Below, in pieces: positions 11,653-21,845 of a stretch of 64,000 nucleotides of DNA. The position numbers were made by a program, and so were the translations under genes. Under the pieces are notes generated by a model. That model saw nothing but the letters and a program-made list of their open reading frames with translations, was not told the DNA's origin and ran no database searches. Position 1 is the first letter of the stretch; every line of letters begins with the position of its first letter. The stretch covers positions 109,185,764 through 109,249,763 of the forward strand of contig OY821519.1 of NCBI GenBank assembly GCA_963682025.1, given 5' to 3'. This DNA comes from Cordilura impudica. Its lineage: Eukaryota; Arthropoda; Insecta; Diptera; Scathophagidae.

Positions 11653-12185
11653 TTTGTTATTGAGTAATTTGAAAGGAAATCTGTTTTTGTATTTTTTTTT
11701 TCCAGATCTCTGAAGATGACTAACGAAGCCGAAATATTGGTTAGATATAACAAAAATCAAAAAAGACTTTGGAAAGTATGGTAAATCAGCAGAATTTCTA
11801 ATGATAATCGTAACTTCAGCAAGGCAGCGAAAGATCTTTACATCGAGCTATATGGAATGATATATGAAGAACTTGGAATCTCAACATATCGCATAATAAG
11901 AATGATGATTTTAAGTTGTGGAAGGCTGTAAAACTCAAAGAAATGTATCAATCAAGGATATAAACATGTAGAAGGTAAAACAGATAAAGCAAAGGCTAAA
12001 TAATTTCCTTTTCATCTTCAATGCAGATAATATCCTTGACTATTTGGGTAGCCCTTGGCTTGGCCTAACAAACACATTGCTTCCTCGGAAGGACATGAAG
12101 AATTATAAAAACTTAAGTGTAAAAAGTCACCTGGTTACGACAATAGAGATGGAAATGTGGTTCAAGTGCTGGCTAAGAGAGGAAT
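11653..12185 (+). pseudogene. Jockey-type LINE ORF2, upstream part (unit 1)
   Basis: Degraded translations give YEELGISTYRI, NADNILDYLGS and KSPGYDNRDGNVVQVLAKRGI. The last is the fingers motif (KSPGxD) at the start of many non-LTR reverse transcriptases. Coding stops at 12185, where the Helitron B copy begins, and resumes at 13144. Confidence 0.6.
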
Positions 12186-13143
12186 AATATTAATAGGCAA
12201 CGAGATTTCTTGTGACCGATATAAAAATTTTAGTTACCAACCGATTTTGACCAAAAACACCTCATTTGAAAGGTATTTCTTTTTAGCTGTCATGCTCATT
12301 TAAAGTTGCTACTAACACATACATAAAGCACATACTGTATGTGTGTTTATTATAAATATCAAAAGACCCTGTGTTCAATTGTGAATTGGCTAAAATTGAT
12401 CAGCACACCTTTAGGCCCTTATAAAATTATTTATTAACAAACCCATTTATATAACTTCTGTTGTTTAAACAAATATTTATAATGAAAGATAATGAATTTT
12501 ATTTAGAAAGTGTTGAAATATGAATTAGCTAATATTGATTAACATATCTTTGGGCTCTTATTTATTGATTTATTTACATATTATACTTATAAGTAAATTA
12601 TTAGTATAAAAACAGGGACAGGAGAACTGTGGCAATATTTTTTTTTTTGTGTTAAATGGAATTATAAAGGTTGCAATTCTTTAAAAAATGTATAAAGGTT
12701 TTAATGTTGCCGTTGGTCATAGTAAAGTCTATTAGTTGAGAAAGGTCATTGTTACTGAGATTAGCGTTTTTAAATTTATTAGTGTGGGGACAGTTTAAAA
12801 AAGGTGATCAAGCCTTATTGGGTTAAATCCACAGAATGGACAGTGCTTTGGCAAATTCGTATCCATTAGATGAGCATTGGAGATTCCAGTGTGACCTAGT
12901 CTTAGTCTTATTATTTTAATTTGATCTCTTCTTGATAGTAGATTGTGTTTTCAGAGGTTGTGTTCCAATTGTCGTTAATTTTATTTTTGACAGAGTTCTT
13001 TATAAATTTTTTTATATCGTCACCAAATAGATTTGGCTTCGTCCGCCGCCTCATTGCTTTGGACTCTTATAAAATTATTTATTAAATGAAAAAAAATTTT
13101 TTTTGGAATTTTAACTCGAATATCGAGGGCTGGGCTCTGCTGG
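12186..13143 (+). mobile_element. Helitron-like family B copy with inner LINE (unit 1)
   Basis: The left part (12186-12610) contains 'atattaataggcaacgagatttcttgtgacc' type sequence. The right part (about 13063-13143) carries the terminal hairpin 'ctcgaatatcgag' and ends CTCTGCTGG, a CTAG variant, before T. A minus-strand LINE 3' end sits between the two parts. The TC start is deleted here but intact in unit 2. Confidence 0.6.
12640..13062 (-). pseudogene. RNase H-type LINE 3' end inside Helitron B (unit 1)
   Basis: On the minus strand this matches the better preserved copy at 15120-15615: the CPFCG...DHIFLNCP zinc knuckle region and a 3' A run. It contains internal deletions relative to that copy. 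Confidence 0.5.
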
Positions 13144-13336
13144 TTTACATTTTTACATTATTGTACAACTCAGTAGTGAGTTTAAATGGAATTGTGCAGA
13201 GATTGTAATGATAGAAAAACGAAACAAACAGGGAATAATGTGACATCTTATAGACCGATAAGTTTATTGGTTATATTCTTCAAAATATTTGAAAAACTAT
13301 TGTTCAAGAGATTGTTTCCAGTTGTAGAATAAATTT
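13144..13336 (+). pseudogene. Jockey-type LINE ORF2, middle part (unit 1)
   Basis: It resumes after the Helitron with CAEIVMIEKRNKQG, then the RT motif YRPISLLV and FEKLLFKRLFPVV. It is cut at the duplication junction. Confidence 0.65.
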
Positions 13337-14146
13337 ATATTTATACCCTATACCACTATGTGGTTTGGGTATAATGACTTTGTGCTGCTGTTTGTAACTA
13401 CCAAAAATATTTGACCTAGGCCCATCTTTAATTATACCGATCGAATCAGAATCACTATCTGATTCGATTTAACGATGTCCGTCCGTCCGTCCGTCCGTTT
13501 GTATGTCCATGTAAAGCTTGTAATCAAACTGCAGGTCGCAAATATGAATATATTTTGATGCAATTGGGCATTTAATCTTTTATCAGCCATGGGATGAACG
13601 CTATTGAAATTGGTGAGACTCGGTCCATGTTCAGACCTAGCCCCCATACAAATGACCCCTATGAAATCAACATATATTGCCATAAGATCCAAATTATCAT
13701 ACAAATCTTAGTCAAATTGGGTTTGTATGTATATATTACATCCATTAATCGGTAGTCCAAAAATGATCCCTATTGGACAACTCTTAGTCATAGGCCCCGT
13801 ATAGAGCTGCTTCCCGATCTTCACTTAAATCTATCAAAAAACAAAAATATTGCACTGATTCTTCTCAAATTTTGTTTGTATATATTTTTGCAAAATACAA
13901 GAGAATTTACGAAACATGGCCAGGATCGGTCTATTTTTGGGCCTAGTCCCCATATAGATATAGCATCCGATATGAACTTTTTCATATCTGCAGCCAAAAA
14001 AATTAATAAAAATCCCACTCAAATTTGGTTTATGCTTATTTTCTACATCTAGTTAGTTGGTTCTAAGAGATATGGTCTCTAAACGCATGGTATAGGGTAT
14101 CGTATAGTCGGTCTAAACCGACTATAATTTTCTTACTTATTTTATT
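13337..14146 (+). mobile_element. mini-me-like family A copy, plus orientation (duplication unit 2)
   Basis: Sister of the copy at 10853-11652. The (GTCC)n tract lies at about 13477-13498. The 90-codon minus-strand frame at 13432-13704 is the repeat read backwards, not a gene. Confidence 0.85.
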
Positions 14147-14665
14147 TGTTATTGAGTAATTTTACAGGAAATCTGTCTTTTTTTTCAGATCTCTGAACTC
14201 TAACCTAGTCGAAATATTGGTTAAATATAACAAAAATCAAAAAAAGACTTAGGAAAGTATGGTAAAACAGTTGAATTCCTAATGATAATCCTAACTTCAG
14301 CAAGGCAGCTAAATATATTTACATCGAGCTATATAAAATGATATATGAAGAACTTGGAATCTCAACATATCGCATAATAAGAATGATGATTTTAGGTTGT
14401 GGAAAGCTGTAAAACGCAACGAAATGTATCAGTCAAGGATATAAACTATATATGGTGTAAAACAGATAAAACTAAGGCAGAAGAATTTCCTTTACATCTT
14501 CAATGCAGATAATATCCTTAACTATTTGGATAGCCCTTGGCTTGGCCTATCAAACACATTGCTTCCTCGGAAGGACATGAAGAAATATAAAAACTTAACT
14601 GTAAATGTCACCTGGTTACGACAATAGAGATGGAAATGTGGTTCAAGCGCTGGCTAAGAGAGGAA
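14147..14665 (+). pseudogene. Jockey-type LINE ORF2, upstream part (unit 2)
   Basis: Second copy of 11653-12185, ending in 'ggctaagagaggaA' exactly where Helitron B starts. The intact target can be read as A|T by joining this end to 15705. Confidence 0.6.
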
Positions 14666-15704
14666 TCTATAATATTAATAGGCAAGGAGATTTCTTGTGA
14701 CCGATATAAAAATTTTAGTTACCAACCGATTTTGACTATCTGGAAATTTTTTTTTTGAGTAATGCTCATTTAAAGTTGCTACTAATACATACATAAAGCA
14801 CATACTGTATGTGTGTTTATTATAAATATCAAAAGACCCTGTGTTCAATTGTGAATTGGCTAAAATTGATTAGCACACCTTTAGGCCCTTATAAAATTAT
14901 ATATTAACAAACCCATTTATATAACTTCTGTCTGTTAAACAAATATTTATAATGAAAGATAATGAATTTTATTTAGAAAGTGTTGAAATATGAATTAGCT
15001 AATATTGCCTAACATATCTTTGGGCTCTTATTTATTGATTTATTTACATATTATACTTATAAGTAAATTATTAGTATAAAAACAGGGACAGGAGAACTAT
15101 GGCAACGATGGCCCTAAGCTCAATATATTTTTTTGTATTAAATGGAATTATAAAGGTTGCAATTCTTTAAAAAATATATAAAGGTTTTAATGTTGCCGTC
15201 GGTCATAGTAAAGTCTATTAGTTGAGAAAGGTCATTGTTACTGAGGTTAGCGTTTTTAAATTTATTAGTGTGGGGACAGTTTAAAAAAATATGATCAAGG
15301 CTTATTGGGTTAAATCCACAGAATGGACAGTGCTTTGGCCAGTTCTTATCCATTAGATGAGCATTGGAGATTCTAGTGTGACCTAGTCTTAATCTTATTT
15401 TAATTTGATCTCTTCTTCTACTTATGTCTTTAAATAGTTTGTAGGCGTTGACTTTGTTGGGGTTAATCTTTCTGTACCAGTCAGAGGTTGTGTTCCAATT
15501 GTTTTATTTTTGAAAGAATTCTTTATAATTTTTTTTATATCGTCTGCAAATAGATTTGGTGTAGTTATAAGGGGTCAGTTAAAGCTGCTTTTGCGGCTTC
15601 ATCCGCCGCCTCATTCCTTTGGGCTCTTACAAAATTATTTATTAAATGAAAAAATTAAATTTTCTGGAATTTTAACTCGAATATCGAGGGCTGGGCTCTG
15701 CTGG
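14666..15704 (+). mobile_element. Helitron-like family B copy with inner LINE (unit 2)
   Basis: It starts TCTATAATATTAATAG right after an A and ends ...CTCTGCTGG before a T, with the palindrome 'ctcgaatatcgag' about 15 bases upstream of the end. It splits a LINE coding region with no target duplication, as expected for rolling-circle insertion at AT. The interior is interrupted by a minus-strand LINE fragment at 15120-15615. Confidence 0.7.
15120..15615 (-). pseudogene. RNase H-type LINE 3' end (I-like), C-terminal zinc region
   Basis: On the minus strand it reads EAADEAA-like residues (the end of an RNase H domain). Then come RKINPNKVNAYKLF, RDQIKIRLRLGHTRISNAHLM and the zinc-binding CPFCGFNPISLDHIFLNCPH (72 codons open at 15353-15138). 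A run of A on the minus strand marks the 3' end near 15122. The RNase H plus CCHC arrangement suggests an I-like clade, different from the host LINE. Confidence 0.65.
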
Positions 15705-16760
15705 TTTACATTTTTACATTATTGTACAACTCAGTATTGAGATTAAATGGAAGTGTGCAGAGATTGTAGTGATAGAAAAACGAAATAAAGCAGGGAATAA
15801 TGTGACATCTTATAGACCAATAAGTTTACTGGTTATATTCTCCAAAAAATTTGAAAAAATATTGTTCAAGAGATTGTTTCCAGTTATAGAATAAATTTAA
15901 ATTTTTGGTTTGGTTTCAGGCAGAAACATGTTACTTCATAACAATGCCATCGTGTCACAGCATTTATAAGAAATGCATTGGAAAAAAATATTCTACTGGA
16001 ATCATTTTAGATTTCTAACCAGCACTTGATAAAGTCTGGCATATATGGTTATATTACAAATTGAAAAAACTTCTAACAGACAGAAAATTTTGTTTTAAAA
16101 TAAGAGATGAAAATACTAATATTTATGACATAAGGGCTGAAGTCCTGTAGGAAGTATATTGGGACCAATACTAAATGCAATATTTACGTCAGATATGCCA
16201 ATGATTGGAAACATTTAATTTGCAATATATGCAGACCATGGCATCTGTCCAAACATTGCATCCAATTTAGTGCAAAGTAATCTCAATGCTTGCTTAAACA
16301 AGTGGAACATAAATATCAATACTGAAAAATCGGTTAAATATATGTTTAATTCCTCAAAGTGGCTGCGTAAAATATTTAGACAAGACATGGAAAACACACA
16401 TTAAAGCAAAAACAGCAACTTAATATTAAAACAAATCTACCTTTTTGGCTACCCGGCCCAAAATCTAAATTAAATCTGGAAAATAAGGTACTAATTTAAA
16501 AAAAACAATATTAAAGCCAGTCTGGACGTATGAAATTAAGCTATGGGGAATAGCCAGCAACTGCAACATTGAAAGATACCAGTCTTAAACCATGGTTATA
16601 TCCTTATGCCTAAGTAAGTACATGAAATATGAAGTATTCAGCAAGAACTACTCTTCTGCATGACACATTTTGCTCTTCTTCATGACACAGACTAAGTGAG
16701 ACGACTTAAAAGGCTCCATAACCTGCATTTACTGATTCGTCCCTAATTTCTCTATTGAGT
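15705..16760 (+). pseudogene. Jockey-type LINE ORF2, RT palm to C-terminus
   Basis: Read through many frameshifts: CAEIVM..., YRPISLLVIFSK, FGFRQKHVTS, a LLDLEKAFDKVWH-like stretch (about 16000-16040), a VGSILGPIL-like stretch (about 16150-16180), a FADDTAI-like catalytic box (about 16210-16240), LNKWNINI and LKRLHNLHLL. This is the motif order of a Jockey-clade RT. It lies downstream of duplication unit 2, and unit 1 lacks it. Confidence 0.7.
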
Positions 16761-17157
16761 ATATGTGTAAATTTATGAATTTAATTTAAAATCTAAAAAA
16801 AAATCCAATAGCTTGTATGTAAATATATTGTTGTTCTCAACTGAGTTCAATAAGTAATGCAATTTTGGTCTAATTGATATAAAATTTACTTCTTATCCTT
16901 AAATGGATAGATTGTTAATAACGATAGATAAAAAAAAGTTTCTATTGACTTGGATCTCGAGGTCAATTCTGAGGAATTAAAAAAAGTGTTCCTTTATTTC
17001 ATTATGAGCTACTAATCTCATAACGCTGCCACAATTTTGACTATAACATATAATTATATATATTTTTTAAATGACTAGAACAACGTTTATGAAATTTATA
17101 GTTTTATGCGTCACAAAAATTTTTATCCAATTATTGGTTTTCGACATTTGATTCTAT
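16761..17157. other. intron sequence, nothing recognised
   Basis: AT-rich. It may include the 3' untranslated part and A run (16796-16806) of the preceding LINE. No other feature was seen. Confidence 0.3.
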
Positions 17158-17938
17158 TTTTATACCCTATACCACTATGTGGTTTGGGTATAATGACTTT
17201 ATGCTGCTGTTTGTAACAACCAAAAATACTTGACCCAGACCCATCTTTAATTATACCGATCGAATCAGAATCACTTTTTGAGTTGATTTAACAATGTCCG
17301 TCCGTCCGTCCGTCCGTCTTTGTGTCCATGTAAACCTTGTTATCAAACTGCAGGTCTCAAATATGAGTATATGAAATTTAGTATATAAGCTTCTATCGGC
17401 CATGGAATGAATGCTGTTGAAATTGGTGAGAATCGGTCCATGTTCAGACCTAGCCCCCATACAAATTACCCCTATTAAATCGACATAAATTGCCATAAGA
17501 TCCAAATTGTCATATATATCTTACTCAAATTGGGTTTGTATGCGTTCATTACATCCATTAATGAGTAGTCCAAAAATGATACCTTTGGCCCCATATAGAC
17601 TGCTTCCCGATCTTCACTTAAATCTATTAAAAAACAAAAATATTGCACTGATTCTTCTCAAATTTTGTTTGTACATATTTTTGCAAAATACAAGAGACTT
17701 TACCAAACATGATCGGGATCGGTTCATTTTTGGACCTAGTCCCCATATAAATATAGCATCCTATATGAACTTTTTCATATCTGCAGCCAAAAAAATTAAT
17801 AAAAATCCCACTCAAATTTGGTTTTTGCTTATTTTCTATGTCCATTTATTTGGGCCTAAGAGATAGGGTTTCTAACCGCATGGTATAGGTATCGTATAGT
17901 CGGTCTAGACCGACTATAATTTTCTTACTTGTTATACC
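17158..17938 (+). mobile_element. mini-me-like family A copy, plus orientation
   Basis: It runs from 'ttttataccctataccac' to 'attttcttacttgtt' and is immediately followed by another copy in the same direction. Confidence 0.9.
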
Positions 17939-18651
17939 CTATACCACTATGTGGTTTGGGTATAATGACTTTGTAACTACCAAAAATATTTGACCTAGAC
18001 CTATATTTTATCATACCGATCGAATCAGAATCACTATCTGATTCGGTAAATAAATATTCACATATTTAGATGAAATTCGATATATAAGCTTTTATCGGAC
18101 ACAGAATGAATGCTATTGAAATTGTTGAGAATCGGGCCATGTTAAGACCTAGCCACCATACAAATGACCCCTATGAAATCAACATAAATTGCCATAAGAT
18201 CCAAAATATCATATAAATCTTGGTCAAATTGGGTTTGTATGTATTAATTACATCCATTAATCATTAGTCAAAAATTGATCCCTATTGGACACCTCTTAGT
18301 CAAAGCCCCCATATAACGCTGCTTCCGGATCTTCGCTTAAATCTATCAAAAAACAAAAATATTGCACAGATTTTTCTCAAATTTGGTTTGTATATATTTT
18401 TTCAAAATACAAGTGACTTACCAAATATGGTCAAGATCGGCCCATTTTTCGACCTAGTCCCCATATAAATATAGCACCCGATATGAACTTTTTCATATTT
18501 GCGACAAAAAAATTAATAGCATGCCACTCAAATTTGAGTTATGCTTATTTTCTATATCGAATTAGTTGGACCGAAAGATAGGGTCTCTAAACCATGGTAT
18601 AGGGTGTCATATGGTCGGTCTAGACCGACTATATTTTTCTTACTTGTTTTA
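17933..18651 (+). mobile_element. mini-me-like family A copy, tandem to the previous one
   Basis: It starts 'ttataccctataccac' directly at the end of the previous copy. The (GTCC)n tract has been deleted (about 18050). It ends 'ttttcttacttgtttt'. This is a head-to-tail pair, consistent with insertion into the terminal T run of the first copy. Confidence 0.85.
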
Positions 18652-18721
18652 ATTATATTATCGAAAAATGTTAGTCCATATACTTAAAAAATTAATTTAT
18701 AAAAGTTGAATTTAATAATAA

Positions 18722-18935
18722 TAAGTAAGAAAATTATTGTCGCTAGACCAACCATATGATACCCTATACCATTGTTTAGAGACCCTATCTTTCGGTCCAA
18801 CTAATTCGATATAAAAAATAGAAATTCAATATTAAAATTTGTGAAAATCGTCGATGTATTTTCAGACCTAGCCCGCATACAAAGAACCCCTATCGGAACT
18901 ATTAAATTGTCTTAAGATCCAGATTATCATCTACG
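18722..18935 (-). mobile_element. mini-me-like family A fragment, minus orientation
   Basis: It starts 'aataagtaagaaaattattg' and keeps only the first 120 bp of the element plus a middle segment (ttcagacctagcccgcatac). It is truncated at 18935 by the next repeat. Confidence 0.7.
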
Positions 18936-18937
18936 GG

Positions 18938-19532
18938 ATACACTAATATAGTAAAGAGGTAATGTGTGTTTGTTTGTTTGTTTGTAGGGGGTAATCTCCA
19001 TAACTACTCATCTGATCTTCCTGAAATTTTTACTGAGTCTTACTGCGGATATGGGAAGTGGTATAGTCTATAATTTTTTAAAATTTTTCTAGTGTGCGTG
19101 GCATTCCCCATGCAAAGTAAATTTTTAATATCACAAATATTGAGTACTATGATAGGAAAAGCTTTGGAAATTTGTATGAGGTCACCTATTATTAATGTTA
19201 ATGGCTATGACCGAAATGGGCGGGATGGGATAAGTGGGCGTGGTACTTCCCATAAAAAGTAATTACTCAATATCATATATATGACTACTATGACAGAGAC
19301 AGATTTGCAAATTTGTCTTAGGTCATCTATTATTAACGTGAGTAGTCAGACAAAAATGGGTGGGATCGGACTAAGGTGCGTGGCACCTCCCATACAAAAA
19401 AAATTAAATGTCATATATCTGGTGTACTGCAATAATGAGAGCCTTGGGACTTTGCGTGAGCCCTTTTATTATGATGCAGGGTGCGGGGGAGTGGAAGGGG
19501 TAGCGTAGCATACCGGGTTACATATAGTGTGT
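18938..19532 (+). mobile_element. Helitron-like family F copy 2
   Basis: From 'gatacactaatatagtaaag' with the (GTTT)n tract to 'gggttacatatagt'. It contains two and a half internal modules of about 165 bp, whereas the copy at 696-1151 has one and a half. The CTAG end has mutated to ATAG. Confidence 0.55.
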
Positions 19533-19806
19533 ATTTATATATCTATAAAATGTTGATATGTTTGTATTATACCCACAATTTTATAGTCCAAAAACAAATC
19601 GTGTAGGAAAATTTTTAGTCTGTGTTCCCATATAAAGCTGATTCACGATCTTCACTTAATTGGTATAATTTGCTTGCTTGTTACGGTTGACAGTGCGTAG
19701 GCAAGACTTGTGAAAATATATCGAGTGAAGAAATTTTCACAGGATACGGCCCTGATTAGTCAAAATTGAGCACTTATAAATGAACTTTATAAAAAGTATT
19801 TTTTAA

Positions 19807-20034
19807 CCCTGTCAGACCTAGCTGTATCGATTGTGAGATCTGGTTTAAGATGCTTTAAATGTAAATAAATAAATTTTTCTGAATTTTTTTACCTGTATTC
19901 AGTGATTGTTAGTTCACTTGTGTGCTCTTTACACAAAAGAGAATTAAAAAAAAGGAATATAGACTTTGCTAAAAAGAATTTTTGTATTGATGGTTTAACA
20001 ACTACAATCGTTTTAACACTCAGGTCTGAAAGGG
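19807..20034. mobile_element. piggyBac-type MITE, 228 bp
   Basis: It is flanked by TTAA on both sides (19803-19806 and 20035-20038). It begins CCCTGTCAGACCT and ends AGGTCTGAAAGGG, inverted repeats matching at 12 of 13 positions. A TTAA duplication with CCC/GGG ends is the signature of piggyBac-type elements. The interior is non-coding for a transposase. An 83-codon frame that starts inside it and runs past the end is not meaningful. Confidence 0.75.
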
Positions 20035-20038
20035 TTAA

Positions 20039-20800
20039 ACTTAAAGCTTCGATCTATAACTTTGAACGAATTATGGACAAAGCAAATAAGATACTGAGAT
20101 ACAATAAAGGAAGCGAAGGGAACCTTATGAGCCAACAAAGTAATAAGGCATAACATAAAAACATATCGTTGAAGAAGAACTATAGTACCAGCGAATCCCG
20201 TTAAACGTTGTTTTCACAATTATTTATATAATTTTTTGACTCTACATAGATGATATTGTATTTATTGTATTGATATTGTATTGATATTGTATATTTATAT
20301 GCAATTTGGATGACAATATTATGTGCAATGATCCGATCCCGCTCATATTTTAGTCTGCTATTCACAATAAGAACCTATGAAATCACATAAAGTTTCTAGG
20401 GTGTAGTTATCATAGCACTCCATATATTTTACTTTAAGTGGCATGTGTCACTACCACGAGTATGATCCCACATAGTCTAGTTACGAAAACTCCTCTTAAT
20501 AATTTACAAAGTTTCGAGACTCTCGCTGTCAGAGGTCTCCAGATATTCAACAATTTTCGGCTTGACTACGTAGATTTATAACTGATAAGCTCAGGAAAGA
20601 TTTCAAGGCCCTTGCACACGGTGATAAGTATTTTCTTTATATGACCTCGAACAAAATTTCAAGACTCGGATTATCGTAAGGAGTAATTTAGATACTAGAT
20701 GATAAATGTTTTCTTTGTGTGGGAAGTTGCCACACCTACTAATCAAAATCTAACCAAATTATACCTTAAACTTTCCACAGACCATAAAAATATTATTAAA
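20039..20800 (-). repeat. diverged reverse family F modules and unassigned sequence
   Basis: From about 20330 the segment 'gatccgatcccgctcat' and repeats of 'cctatgaaatcacataaag' and 'cacacctactaatc' resemble reverse family F modules. Positions 20258-20291 carry a small tandem of 'attgtattgat'. The rest is unassigned. Confidence 0.4.
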
Positions 20801-20802
20801 AG

Positions 20803-21200
20803 AAGTAAGAAAATTATGGTCAGTCTAGACCCTATATCATGCTTTAGAGAAAAGATCTTAGGTATAACTTATTGAATATAGAAAATAAGCAAAAACCAAA
20901 TTTGACTGATCATGACATTATTAGGTAAAGTCACTTATTTTTTGCGAAAACATATACAAAACAAGTTTGAGAAAAATTTGTGCAATATTTTTGATTTTGA
21001 TAGGTTTAAGTGGAGATCGGGAAGCAGCTTTATATGGGGGCTATGGCTAAGAATAATACTATATTGTTTAGTTTTGGACTACTAAATAATGGATGTAATA
21101 AATACACACAAACCATTTTTGACCGAGATCTATATGATAATTCAATAATGTTCGTCCTATGGCTGATGAAGGCTTATATACAAAAATTATATTCTACGAT
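20803..21200 (-). mobile_element. mini-me-like family A copy, diverged and truncated
   Basis: It starts 'aagtaagaaaattatggtc' and retains 'gatcgggaagcagctttatatgggggctatg'. It ends before the (GTCC)n tract, with many small deletions. Confidence 0.65.
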
Positions 21201-21845
21201 AGCAATTTATTTTTATAAATATATAAATAGAAGATTAATGAATTTTTGATTGGACAATTTTAAGGTGGAAACACAACTGGGACGAACGACGAATTTCGCA
21301 CAGCTCGACGAATTTGTCGGCAACAATTCGTTGCGTAAATTCGTCGAATGAAATACAATTACGACGAATTCACATAACAGCTGTAACGTCATTTGAAATT
21401 GTTTGTAATTTATATATGTAAATAAATATTGGAAAAATTTGAATGAAAGAATTTTTAACTTGTACGAGTAAGTACAATTGTAAACATCATGTTCACGATG
21501 GTAAAAGCCTTTATTTTTGTACGGCAACGTTTAATTTTTTAATTCTGAAAAAATTACATAAATTTTCATTAATAAATTAATTTTACGTCATTTTTTCTAA
21601 CATGTTGTAGCTGATAGTGTGACCATATTTAAAAAAGAGAAGCACTAAACGATAAACAATAAATATTAACAAAAAACTATGTAAAAGAAAATTATATAAT
21701 TAAAAATAGATTTTATTTTATTATAAGTTATAAATAGAATATAAAACAATTCTTAAGGATAAAAATAACTTAATTTACTAAAGCATTTGAAAAACTAAAA
21801 TAAAATACCGCCATTCTACACCAATTTATTCGTCGTTCGTCGGCG

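Larger units (their letters stand above)
10853..13336 (+). repeat. tandem segmental duplication, unit 1
   Basis: This unit contains, in order, a family A copy (10853-11652), the 5' part of a Jockey-type LINE, a Helitron B with a LINE fragment inside it, and the LINE continuation up to 'ccagttgtagaataaattta'. The same series recurs at 13337-15896. The units share their internal insertions, so the duplication happened after all of them. The junction reads 'aaatttat|atttataccc', a few bases of A/T microhomology. Confidence 0.85.
13337..15896 (+). repeat. tandem segmental duplication, unit 2
   Basis: This is the second unit of the duplication, offset about 2484 bp from unit 1. It is longer because unit 1 has lost parts of the inner LINE and the Helitron start. 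Only unit 2 continues into the rest of the Jockey-type LINE (to about 16760), so it marks the original right flank. Confidence 0.85.
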
